Origin: Chondrilla cf. caribensis
Taxonomy: Eukaryota; Porifera; Demospongiae; Chondrillida; Chondrillidae
NCBI GenBank assembly: GCA_964020155.1
Contig: OZ026549.1
Coordinates: forward strand, 3,147,133-3,211,132
Direction of reading: 5' to 3'
DNA length: 64,000 bases
Positions 53,319-64,000 of the stretch are shown here, piece after piece. A program made the translations under genes and the position numbers. Numbering within the stretch: the stretch's first letter is position 1; every line of letters starts with the position of its first letter. Under the pieces are notes generated by a model that was not told the DNA's origin, made no database searches, and saw only the letters and a program-made list of their open reading frames with translations.

Positions 53319-53888
53319 CATATTCAAATGTGTTCCATGCAATTACTTCATTCAGGTGTGTAATCATATGATACAACTATGTAATAAATGTTAGTTGCTA
53401 TTATTCAATTATTCTTTACAGTAACGGTTCAATTTTGCATGTGCATTTATTCCATTTACTTTAGTATTTTTCTAAAATGTGTGTCTAATATTTTAATCTA
53501 TAATGCACAAATCACTCCCAATTGCAGCCAAATTTAATGATATAATGTATATTATTTTGAATTCAATTAAATATTACGTTATAAAAAACAAATTCTACCT
53601 TATTCAAATAGGATATATATACACTACAAAATTAAATATACACTGGTGTATGCAATAGCTTTTGTAGACCAAACATCAATTACTCTACTTCATTCAAATA
53701 GGATTTATACACATTAGGAAATTGTACGTATACAAACTGGGGGTGCAGTAATCGTAGACTGAACATCAAGTATTAGTGTTAGCCTGTTAACTCCTTTTGT
53801 GACTGTTATGGCTATCAATTATATCACAGTGTCAATCTTCAGAGAATATACAATACTATAGTGAATACCAGTCTGAGAACTGATTGAG
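53319..53888. other. Between receptor C and peptide copy 2
   Basis: Contains the AATAAA of receptor C. From about 53790 it holds a flank almost identical to that before peptide copy 1 (40785-40880), probably the peptide promoter. Nothing else recognised. Confidence 0.5.
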
Positions 53889-54214
53889 ATGACTGGAAAA
53901 GGACTGGTGTTACTGATGTTGCTCATCGGGACCATGTTCCTTCAATCTGAGTGTGAGTCTATAGATAGCAAGTGCATGTTATTGCGTATGGAGAACAGTA
54001 TGGGGTCATGTACATGGTTTGCACAGGGGAATATAAATGTGCATATTATTCTGTTCTGATAGGTCGGGATGGTAAAAAGGGTCCACGAAATCTGGTTCCA
54101 TGTTATCCAAAACAAAATTGCAGAGGAAACCAGTTCGTAACAAGGTTTTGTTGTCAGTCTGGAGGGAAGAGCTACACGGGTGGCAATTGGGGACCCACCT
54201 GCAAAAATTGGTAA
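53889..54214 (+). CDS. Secreted six-cysteine peptide gene, copy 2, intact
   Basis: Exon 1 at 53889-53952 encodes a hydrophobic signal peptide (MTGKGLVLLMLLIGTMFLQS) and ends with a phase-1 donor T|GTGAGT. The intron is 110 bases; acceptor GATAG. Exon 2 at 54063-54214 completes a protein of 71 residues. The mature part has six cysteines spaced C-x12-C-x5-C-x9-C-C-x15-C, with several Lys/Arg. The adjacent pair is Cys 4-5, unlike the usual inhibitor-knot order in which it is Cys 3-4. I do not recognise the family. Role could be defence, signalling or ligand; none is shown by the sequence. It sits 571 bases after receptor C in the same orientation and uses phase-1 splicing like the receptors. Confidence 0.75.
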
Positions 54215-54647
54215 TGACCTCACACATAATGTGAGACAGGTTTTCTGATATTTTTGAATGGGGTTGATTTCTCCTAGGTGCACTACATATGCACAATGTA
54301 CTGTTGTGCTAAGGTAATGTGTTATGTAGGTATACTTGTAATTACAGGTCATAAAAATTATTAATTGATTAGTACTCATCTGGATATTATATTATTTTAG
54401 ATCTTTTTCCTTCTGTTGGTGCAGCCCATAATGTGTTACAACAAGAGCCATGTAAGGTCTATGGGATTGACCCTTCAAGAAATAATTAAAATTATGATTA
54501 TATAGCCTAAAACTATATTTGACTTACAAAATACTTTTAAACATCAGTGTGTTTAATCTATGCACGAAGAATAATAACATTTATTTATGTAAATGTTTCA
54601 TGTACAGCAAGATTTGATTTATCCAATATTCTACGTATCACTAGCGA
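54215..54647. other. 3' flank of peptide copy 2
   Basis: Matches 41207-41577 after peptide copy 1. No gene seen. Confidence 0.5.
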
Positions 54648-55175
54648 AGGTTTATTGCACAGTAAGCCTGTGCAAGGCCTGAGGTTGACAAATTATATCA
54701 GTGGATTTACACCGAACCAGCTGAAAATAGACCCAAGTCTCTATCAGCTGGGAGACCGAAGTCCAATTTTGATGGCAACCAGTGATTACCTCCCAGTCAT
54801 TCAAATCCTCATAAAGGGAACCAGACAGCTATTTCACTCTCATTTGAACCATCAATGTGGTATACCCCATGCATAAGTTGGATGACTGTCCTCATCTTAC
54901 CATTCCTACACACAAGTGAACACTTAAGGCCTAAGGTAGGTAGCCTTAGGCCTTGCACAGCTAGGCTTATTCTGCAATAAACCTTCCCTACGTACCAACA
55001 GAGCGTCATGCCTTGACTGTAAGCCTCCATTATCCTCTCTTATCATGAAGACTACAAGTGTTCACTTGTGTTCCGGAATGATAAGATGAGGACAGTCATA
55101 TCCAACTTATGCATGGGGTATACAACACTGACGAGCTCAAATGAGAGGAAAACAGTTGTCTGTAGTTCCCTTTTT
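54648..55175. mobile_element. Relative of the foldback element, third locus
   Basis: One unit (GGTTGACAAATTATATCAGTGG...GGAGACCGAAGTCC) is followed from about 54937 by an inverted partial unit around the small palindrome GGCCTAAGGTAGGTAGCCTTAGGCC. It is diverged and older than the copy in receptor B. Confidence 0.7.
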
Positions 55176-57230
55176 ATATGCACTGATTTACATTGACTGA
55201 AAAATCACATTATATACAAAATTTATTATTACTATTTGTACACACACAACAAATGAAATATAGGACAGAATCCAAGTACAAGAACATCAGATGTTTAATC
55301 TGATGAGCACAATGTACTTCCTGGTCATGGATGAATACAACAGGACCTGAATGGAGATTAATGGAATTTGTAAACAAGTAAGAATATCATTAGGATCCAA
55401 ACGCGATTACAAATCACATAAACAGATAGCTACAGAATGAAATTATATATTATCACTGCCAATAATCATGTACGTATAATGCATATGCATGCATGTATGT
55501 ATGTATTATAATTTGAATATGAATCCCATGCACAGTGTGTAACTAGGACTGTAGGATTTGAGATACATGCATGCACTGGTGGATAATATTGTTACATTGT
55601 TGAAACTATAATACATACATAGATGCAATGATGAAGTTTTGAGCATGTATTCCATGCACAGTGTGTAACTAGGAATGTAGAATTTGAGAATCCACAGAAA
55701 TTCCCTCAGTTCGTAAACATGTTTGTTCAAGCTTGAATACCCTCTGAAGAACTTTATCTACAATAATATAATTACTCTTCATTTCAGGTGATTCGGGTGA
55801 GGCTCACTAATAAGGCTGTCGCATTGTTATTAAATTACTTTTAATCAACTTATGTATTACTAGTTCATTTGTGAAAGGAATAAAGAATACAGTCACTATA
55901 GTACAAATAGTGGGATTGTTGAGTTGGGTTCAATCAACCAATAATTCTTGGCAGTAATTGCACACCACACATGCAATTCATCACATGCACCAATAATGGT
56001 GGAGTATTTCCACCAGTGTCCTTAAAGTGTAGTAATATGAAAAGAGCATGTCTCCTACCAACCTCCACTGATGGTGACTGCAAAACAGGAATCCTTATCA
56101 GGGGAAGCCCATGAACTGGGACACGCTGATAATTACCCACATGTACATAAACATGTTCAGAGGTCACTTGTGCTACTGTACTGACATACCATGCAGAGAA
56201 GAGGTTGACATTCACTTGTATTGACCTTTTTCACCTATTACTGATTCGGTCACGTGATATACGTAGATATAATAATATAATTAAAAAAATACATACAATA
56301 TATGGACACAAACAAACAACACTTATCCTTGTGTGAAGCTATAAGGTCAAATGGTACAGTAAATTTTTCATTGTACTGTACAATGACCTTAAAATAATAT
56401 CATGCAAACAAATTTGAATGAGTGCATCTGCAGCTGAAACCCATTTTTGCTGTCAATAATTGCATTTAATTTCTTCAAGTCATTGTCATCTAGTGGCCAT
56501 TGAACTAACTACACTAACAGAAGTACCTTGGTTTCAATAACAAGCACTGTTACCGTTCATACAAGCTTGTATAGATGACGTTAGTGGACATTTAGCAACA
56601 AAATAGCAACAATTGGTGATTAGGAAAGGACACATCTCTTTTTTTATTTGAAAAAAATCAACCACTGATAGGCACCAATCTCTAGCAATAAACCAGTTAC
56701 TATCTGCATAGCTCCTATTATGTAACAAATATGGTGTCTGACGCACAGGGGTGTGAAGCAACAGAGTGGTGAGTACCTGTTGTTAACTAAGTGAATTTAA
56801 ATAGAAGCCGATACACACACAAAAAAAACCGAGCATTTTCAGAGTGAAAACATTACAGTCAGATTGGAACAGAGGGTGGGTAACCTCATAACAACCATTT
56901 TCAGTACCTGAAGAGCCATTATAGTAGGTTTTGCTTCATACCGTTGCAGTAAACAATGAATTGAGTCATTTCATACACCACAAGGACTATGGACTTTGGG
57001 CTACACAAAAGAAATGGAATTTGCTTGATCCACAAACCATCCCTCCCCTCAACTTGATCGCACCCATGGGTATTTCACTTGTACACATCCCATTCCTCCC
57101 CATAGAGAACCATACAATTTTTACATAGGACATATAATCAAATGCATAGGAGTTAAACTGTTAATATTTTGACAGTGTTATTATATGTCTAATACCACCA
57201 GATTCCTCTCTCAATATATGTAATAGTTAA
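55176..57230. repeat. Duplicated intergenic blocks upstream of receptor D
   Basis: About 55180-56265 matches 21013-22440 and 42500-44090. About 55562-55760 nearly repeats 21825-22030. About 56270-57225 is block T. No gene recognised. Confidence 0.6.
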
Positions 57231-57270
57231 AGTACCCGGATATATCCGCTACAGCTTCTCGAGAGGTATT
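57231..57270. repeat. Hairpin remnant 4
   Basis: AGTACCCGGATATATCCGCT then AGCTTCTCGAGAGGTAT: the left arm of hairpin 1 is largely deleted, leaving the inner CGGATATATCCG and the right arm. Confidence 0.7.
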
Positions 57271-57547
57271 GAGTTATCTTACTATTGAGTTATCTTTATC
57301 TTTATCAACTAATATCACAGAACTGTGTACAGAAACATCCTCGACTGTGGTTGATGCCATGCTGAAATCAACCTGGAGTCACACACCCAAGCCAGAAGAA
57401 ATGAAATCATGGTATCAAGATCATGTGGTGCATTCTGAAATGAAAAACTCAAGGTTTCTATGACGAAAGGAAGCACTAGCTGACTTGTAGGTGTTCATGT
57501 GGACACAATGGAACCACCTTATATGGAATGATAAAGACCACAATGAA

Positions 57548-57555
57548 TATAAAAG
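57548..57555 (+). promoter_or_regulatory. TATA box of receptor D
   Basis: TATAAAAG 134 bases before the ATG, in the conserved promoter block. Confidence 0.6.
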
Positions 57556-57681
57556 TGCATGCGCTATTCATTACTCAGATGAAGGAATATTCCAGTGAAT
57601 ACACCCCAGGCCTGGTATTTTGCTGAGCAGTGTGAGTACATATTTAGCTTCTGTACCAACTGAGGTATACACAGAAGGGAG

Positions 57682-60600
57682 ATGGAGAACATTGGAAAAG
57701 TCTACTTGATGAATATTCTACTCTGTATCATTTCTTCAGCTGCCATTTCAGGTGATTTCAAGTTTCTTGTCAGAATTAATATCAACACTAACAGTTGGAG
57801 GTACTTTTTAGAAAGGACGGCGATATATTTAAGCACATGGGACTATTGCTATACTGTTGGCATTATTTCTTACTATTTTTTGGCAAACATAACTGCCTAA
57901 GGCTTGACCACAATAAACCGATTAGCAAACACTACGACTACGTTCCCAGACGCTCTATTGAATTACACAAAATAGCCGGTATAGGGTTACTGTATTGTGT
58001 GGCATTGATCTTTTCACAGTTCCTGTACTAATTCCGTTTCACGGGGCTGTCGGTAAAATTGAATGTAACCAGATTAGTGTGACATTCATACGTTTGATGT
58101 ACAGACCAAACAAAATTAATACAAGGAGAGTTTGATTCCACGATTATTCCATCATAGCGTCGTTAAGGTAAACGCGCGATATTTCAAGCAGTGCATAATT
58201 CCCAACAGCTGGTCTCTCACCGTACTAATATCAAGAAACTATCATTTACAGTTCATATTAGTAATCCTCACACACCAGTTCAGATACAACATTCTTTGGT
58301 CTACTCTTTATTGACCGGATTAGGTGGAAAATCGACATGTGCGGAAATAACGGCTGTTTGAAAAAACCACCTCCTTCCTTATACTATACGAAGGCAACGA
58401 CACCCATATTCCAGTACGAGATAATGCAGTGCACAGGTACAGACAGAGTTCATCTTTACGTATGCCGTAAGAGTTGTCCCCTCACTCACCTACGTGATAT
58501 ACGGCTGTACTGGGTATAGTGGCCGTCGTCTTATTATCGATTATTACGATGAAATCGAACGGCGATTTCGCTCCATCTCGTTTACACCACATTGGTTTCC
58601 TCTATTGTCTATGGTTTCACCAGATCACACCATTATCTATGATGACACGTGCTACATCGATGTCATGTGCGCGTGACGTCCAATGCAAGTTCAAAGTGCA
58701 ATTGGTACTGTACTGTAGGATGTTATTTCACACTCTATAATAGGGCGTATGGGCGTTATTAATTACATTGTACAGACTAGACAATCAACTATAATGAATC
58801 GAGAATAATAATACAATCTACAGTCACATTAACAAACTTGCCAAGAACTTGCGTAATCATTAATAATGAAGTGGAGCAAAATATGAATCTGGAACTTGAC
58901 ACAATATATTATGGTGCAAAAAACACTTGAAGATGGTAGATTTACATGGCGGTATAACTCTGTTCCTTTATCCGTCTATAAACCTCCGCAACATCCTAAA
59001 TGACTCCTTCAAGATCTTTGCAGACCTTCCCAGACTCAGAGCAAAAGAATCTCCCCCCAGCCACATGACACAAGAGGTAACTATATTAGTTACCGACCAG
59101 ATCCAGTTCTTATGCATAGAAAAGAAGTGCACTTCTTGAACTCACAGTCTGTGGCAACTCAGAACAAGTAATGACTGCAGCGAAAATCCACCAAACAAGA
59201 ATACATCCATCTCATCTCTGATGCCACCAGAGCAGGATGGAGAGCTAACTACACCACTTTAAAAATTGGTGTCCTTGGTCACTATCTCCCATCAACACCT
59301 ACTATCAGCGACACTAACACCGACTTAGCTATCAGCAGCCTGTCCAAATATCCGTCATACACACTGGGTCAAAATCCTACTGTTTACGGCCAAGATTGCC
59401 ATTAGTTGTTCGTATTCCATCTTTTTGGCTCGCGATGAACTTAACTGGTCACCCAGACCACTACTACCATCCTAACCGTGTTTGTAGCCACAATTATCAT
59501 TCAATGTTATTTATCATTATATTCAATGATTTATATTCAAACTCACATTCTCGCCAGGTTTAAACACACAAACATTATCTGTTTGTTTTGTTTTGTTTTT
59601 ACACCTGTGTTCGAGAGTTACATATGTATATGTGATGTAATAAAGTATTTCTCCCTCCTCTATGTATCACGGAATAGTCTAGTTACAATAGTTGGTCCAT
59701 CCATATCAGATACCTGTGGTGGAGTGGGGGAGGGATGGTCTATTGAAACAAATGATTGTTTGCCACCTAAACTTTCACACCTACAGGGTATGTCTTTCGG
59801 GCAATCAATAGTTGATAATAATCAAAAATGAATAATAATCAAAGTGGGGATAGGGTCGGGAGGCATCTATACTATAGGTACATGTTACTAAGAGCATCGG
59901 GATATGTAATAACTAGCAGAATTAATCTCCTTTACCTTATCAAAAGTTAAGCATAAATATCTCAAAGGAATTATGAAGTTCTTCCATGAAGGTTGATAAA
60001 TTGCTGAGTAACTTGACTAAACTGCTCAATAGCCATGTTTGCTTGTCTGATAATCACGACAGTGAAGACAACATGCGAACAGAAGATTGGTACATTCTTG
60101 GTCTCCATTTTAATATTTGGCAGTACTGTTTTGACTATAATGGACTGGCCATGTCCATTTGGTGGGCAAACAATTGAATCATTCTCCAAAAATAGGTCCA
60201 TGATAGCAGAGATCTGTTCTGCAGAAAACACATAATGATTGAGATGTCTGCACTTGATTTTACATTAGGCATATAAAACCAGGCTGCCCATAATTTCATG
60301 TGTGACATGTACTACACTTAATTATTTTCTATTCTCTCCTTTTGTTAAATTTTGACAAGATTCATACATCATCATCACAATAGACTGTTCTCAGGGAAAT
60401 CTGTAGGAATGACATTGAAAAACAAATGGCAACTAATGGTATTATAGTAGAACAATGAGTAATAACAATAATATAACAATGATTAACAGTGGATATTGCA
60501 TTCTGAATGGCTGCAGTGGTCCCATGTATGGTACATAACACAAGACGTGGAGACATCAAGTATTAGTGCTATACATGACACAACCAAGTACATAGATGCC

Positions 60601-62398
60601 AATAAATCCTTAGTTACTGCATTTAGATATACAGTCACTTTACAGGCAGGAATTTGGGTATGTCACGGAGTAGACAGGCAGAGATTTGGATGTGTAATAT
60701 TAAAATTGATATTGCTGAATAACACGTCATGGTATGGAATGTAACAATTTTATAGTCAAAATTAATAAGAATTCATATGTGGTAAGTGTAACAAACTGCA
60801 TCTACCAAAGTCAAATCCAATGAAAATATAATGAACATGCTGTAACCAAACTATTAATACACAATTCACTGTTTGTAATGTACACTTTTCTCCTAGGTTC
60901 CCCTAAGGTAACTGTGGTGGTTGATGGCTACACAGTTGACTCCACTCTGTCCTCACCAGCTTCACTACCACTAGGAACAGCTCTTGTCTTGGTGTGTAGA
61001 GTCAGTGGAATACCACAGAAACAGATCAAATATAAATGGACATGTCCTCATGGTCCATGTGAACGTCCGGGATATGTGGGGAGAAAGGTTGTTAACGACA
61101 GTATTTTAGCAATCAATATCACTTCTGACAGTGATGAAGGAACATACACCTGTGAAGTATCAAGAGGGGAGGCAGATGGGGGATACAGCCAAAATTATAC
61201 CCTCAATGTTTCAGGTCAATACACACAACAAACATGCACCGAAAATAAGTGGTGAAATTCTGTTTTCACAGTCCTCAGGTATTTACAGTTTTACTATGAT
61301 TTTATGTAAACTGTTTTGGAAATTAACAGGAAACACACAATTCTTGGTATGCCAAAAACACAAATTTGGAGAGTTAGTCATCTTCCCAAATTTGGGACAT
61401 ACACAAAACAAGCAACATTCATGTAAGATCAAAAGGTTCTCTGGGAATACACATGTTACATACCCAAACCAACTTTGATCATAAGCAGGTTGTTATTCAG
61501 GTGCTTAGCAACTGGAATTAGTTCAAAACATGTCTCAACATGATTATCACCTCCCTAAATTTCTGCTGCTTCAAGGAAGTATTGGTATGAACATGTATGT
61601 TTACTGTTGAAACCTAATAAAAATGCCATAATGGTATTATAATGAATAATCAGAAATTTAACTATCTAATTCATAACATGTTAACAATGATGCACATGTC
61701 AAAAATTTTTTATACTCATACATGTGTATAAAATGAAACATCCTATTATTGTTATAGGAGGAAGTGTTATCCATAGTTATGGGAGGCTTGTCCATGATGA
61801 ATATGTAATCACTAGAAGAGATCAGCTTCTACCACATGGTGATGGAACAGGGCCTGGAAGAATGGACTGCATCGGATCTGCACCAGAAACTGCTCGTTTT
61901 ATATTTAAAGGTGGTAAACAACCCAACAATTTAGTAAATCAAAATAGTGGTCAAAAGGCTTTTTTATCCTTCAACGGATCTTACTTGCCAATGAAGATTT
62001 TCGATGTAGAGTATTCCTGTCAGGATACATATATTTGTATCTATTTATCACCAGGTAATAACTACTACTAATACTAGGTATTACTTACAATACGCAAACA
62101 TTCGAGCATTGCAATTACAGCATCAAGTGATATTAATTCTGATGCTTTATAATTGTTTTATCACTTCCTGATAGGTACATTATCCGATGTCACTATCATG
62201 AGGGTTGTGACAAACACCACTGACGCAAGAATAGTCCTCAATGATATTCCCTCAGATATTTATAGAACCATTGTAGGATATGAACGTCATGACCTTGGAG
62301 TGACACTGCAGGGAGAGTATGCAAATATTGTCAGACGTACATTGTCAAAGCATACATTCTCATCACTAGTCCCAGGTGCTAGATACACTGTAGTAGTA
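57682..62398 (+). pseudogene. Receptor D: first five exons, FN3-1 exon interrupted by a Tigger; 3' end outside window
   Basis: Exons: 57682-57751 signal peptide; 59683-59787 two-cysteine exon, open here (TCGGVGEGW...NDCLPP); 60897-61214 Ig1 with CPHGPC and EGTYTC; 61758-62054 Ig-like 2, more diverged than in A-C; 62175-62398 start of FN3-1, broken after YTVVV by a transposon at 62399-63989. All junctions are phase 1. Up to the insertion the frame is open, so this copy supplies the intact model of the second exon. The transposon adds a stop within about 25 codons of the FN3-1 frame. FN3-2 and tail lie beyond the window, so the tail type is unknown. Unless the element is spliced out, the full receptor cannot be made. 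Confidence 0.8.
58924..59320 (+). pseudogene. Decayed C-terminal fragment of a LINE-type ORF with nuclease-like motifs
   Basis: Present in intron 1 of D and absent from the same intron of B and C. Broken frames read LEDGRFTW, FADLPRLRAKESPPS, YRPDPVLM, then LELTVCGNSEQ and ATRAGWRANYTTLKIG. The order RPD...ELTV is that of a PD-(D/E)XK-like C-terminal domain that follows RTs in some invertebrate elements. At least three frame changes. Family placement rests on motif memory only. Confidence 0.45.
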
Positions 62399-63989
62399 CA
62401 GTGGAGTCTGGATAAGTCGAAGTTGCAGGGAGTCAACCAAAATCTTCCACTTATCAGAAATTTACCTTAAGCAAACTACACTTTCATGGCTAGTGCTGTA
62501 CTCCATAATTACTTCTGAATCAGCAACATACAGTAGTAATAGATCTCTACTGATACAACAGTTATATTAATAATATGCATAATAGAATAATGCATGTATA
62601 TACAAAAATCATGAACTTGGTCCAAAATAATGAAGAATGTTTTTCTGTACTGCGTTATCAGCAATACCTTCTCAACTAATGTCTGCAAACCATTGAGTGT
62701 ACGGTCACACTTGTCTGCATCACATTGCTTTTGCATAAAAAAGGTCCTCAACGTTGCAACTGCCTTGAAAGCTGATGTAGATGTGACAGGATCTACAGGC
62801 TCCCCACAATCATCATCTTGATTATCTTCATCACCTTCATCATTTTCATCTGCAATGTCACCTGATACAGCCAAGTTGGAGTCAACATTCACTAGATCAC
62901 TGAATGACAGAGATGAAGCAACAATGCTGTTTTCCTGTAGGGTGGCCAGTTCATCTGGAGTGTCATCCTGGTCCTCTGTCTCTGTACTTTCTGTTGCAAA
63001 TCCTGCCTTTCGGAAGCAGTTACTGATTGTCTGTTGTGTAACGGACTGCCAAGCTGTACGCAAAGTGGACATGGCTTCCAGCAATGTGATGGAAAATTCC
63101 TTCATTTCACCCCCAGCATCGATATGACTCAATAAGATTTTCATTATAACTCGACGATAGTGGCACTTGAGATTATAAATTATGCCTAAATCACAGGGCT
63201 GTAGTTTAGCAGTTGTATTCGGTGGCAGAAAAACAAGGTTGGTAGCTTTGAGGTTGGTAACGTGAGGATGTGCTGGACAGTTATCAACGAGTAGTAAAAC
63301 TTTCCTTCCCTGTCGATTCATCTTCTGATCAAACTTCCGAACCCAAGATGCAAAAATTTCTCCAGTCATCCAGGCTTTCTGATTTGCTTCATATTCAGTT
63401 GGTAAATGCTTAATCCCCTTGAAGCACCTTGGCTTTTTGAATTTACCAATAATCAAAAGGGGCAACTTCTCACTTCCATCACTATTTGCACATACCAATC
63501 CAGTAATGCGTTCTTTGGACCTTATGCCGGCACTACAGGTTTCCCCTCTAAAAGCCATGGTTTTGTCAGGAAGTAACCTCCAGAAAATCCCAGTTTCATC
63601 AGCGTTGAAAATATCTCTTGGGTGGTAGTTCTGCACTAACTTGGGTAGAACATCTGTGGTCCATTGGTTTACGACTGTTGGGTCAACAGACATACTCTCA
63701 CCACAAATTAGTTGAGAAGTGTATTGCTGATAACGCATTACAGAAAAACATTCCTCATTATTTTGGACCAAGTTCATGATTTTTGTATATACATGCATTA
63801 TTCTATTATGCATATTATTAATATAACTGTTGTATCAGTAGAGATCTATTACTACTGTATGTTGCTGATTCAGAAGTAATTATGGAGTACAGCACTAGCC
63901 ATGAAAGTGTAGTTTGCTTAAGGTAAATTTCTGATAAGTGGAAGATTGTGGTTGACTCCCTGTAACTTCGACTTATCCAGACTCCACTG
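62399..63989 (-). mobile_element. Rearranged Tigger-type transposon, 1591 bp, with 282-bp inverted ends
   Basis: Flanked by TA (62397-62398 and 63990-63991), with ends CAGTGGAGTCTGGATAAGTC. The left 282 bases (62399-62680) are almost exactly repeated in inverse orientation at 63707-63989, far longer than normal Tigger ends. The left side is the natural 3' end of the transposase; its inverted copy has replaced the 5' end, including the DNA-binding region. It interrupts the FN3-1 exon of receptor D. Confidence 0.9.
62509..63813 (-). pseudogene. Tigger transposase without its N-terminal DNA-binding domain
   Basis: The 434-residue open frame begins and ends inside the inverted arms, so its first 40 or so residues and its last 50 or so are not native coding sequence. 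The native part keeps the DDE domain: NADETGIFW, LLVDNCPAHP and QPCDLGIIY, with the usual spacing, and an acidic stretch (DENDEGDEDNQDDD). CENP-B/psq helix-turn-helix motifs are missing, so it could not recognise its own ends alone. It is not closely similar to the intact enzyme at 24243 and belongs to a different subfamily. Confidence 0.85.
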
Positions 63990-64000
63990 TAATATGAGCG

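Overview
The window looks like low-GC, intron-rich animal DNA. Introns follow GT-AG rules, promoters carry TATA boxes, and the mobile DNA is typical of invertebrates: pogo/Tigger, hAT-like and THAP-bearing DNA elements, an AP-endonuclease LINE, and a LINE ending in a restriction-like nuclease. Receptors built from Ig and FN3 domains with tyrosine-rich tails exclude bacteria, plants and fungi. A demosponge is my best guess, but no single sequence here proves it.

The backbone is a tandem array of one receptor gene family, all on the + strand. The full gene has these exons: signal peptide; a 35-codon two-cysteine exon; Ig domain 1; Ig-like domain 2; two FN3 domains; an optional stalk; then a transmembrane segment with a tyrosine-rich tail. 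Every internal exon boundary that could be phased is phase 1. Copy A (1-3967) enters from the left edge and is open wherever visible. Copy B (26533-38108) is a multiply broken pseudogene. Copy C (46381-53318) is nearly complete but has a stop in its second exon. Copy D (57682 to the right edge) is cut by a Tigger element in an FN3 exon. An orphan signal-peptide exon lies at 19414-19483. A and B share one tail, made of repeated YxxV/L/I motifs. C has almost the same ectodomain but an unrelated, longer tail with many tyrosines. This is the arrangement of paired immune-type or allorecognition receptors and is the most interesting system here. A small gene for a secreted six-cysteine peptide follows B (40881, broken) and C (53889, intact), so the duplicated unit appears to be receptor plus peptide.

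Layout: 1-4105 receptor A; 4106-10936 retrotransposons (two nuclease-type LINEs tail to tail in TAA-rich DNA, then the 3' end of another LINE); 10937-26400 duplicated non-coding blocks carrying a THAP element, hairpins, a MITE, an orphan signal exon and an intact pogo element; 26403-38108 receptor B, invaded by a 1.46-kb foldback element and a 3.7-kb LINE; 38109-46250 3' flank, peptide 1 and repeats; 46248-53318 receptor C; 53889-54214 peptide 2; 54215-57550 repeats; 57548-64000 receptor D and its Tigger. Comparing the duplicated blocks gives empty sites for the pogo and hAT-like insertions, which fixes their ends.
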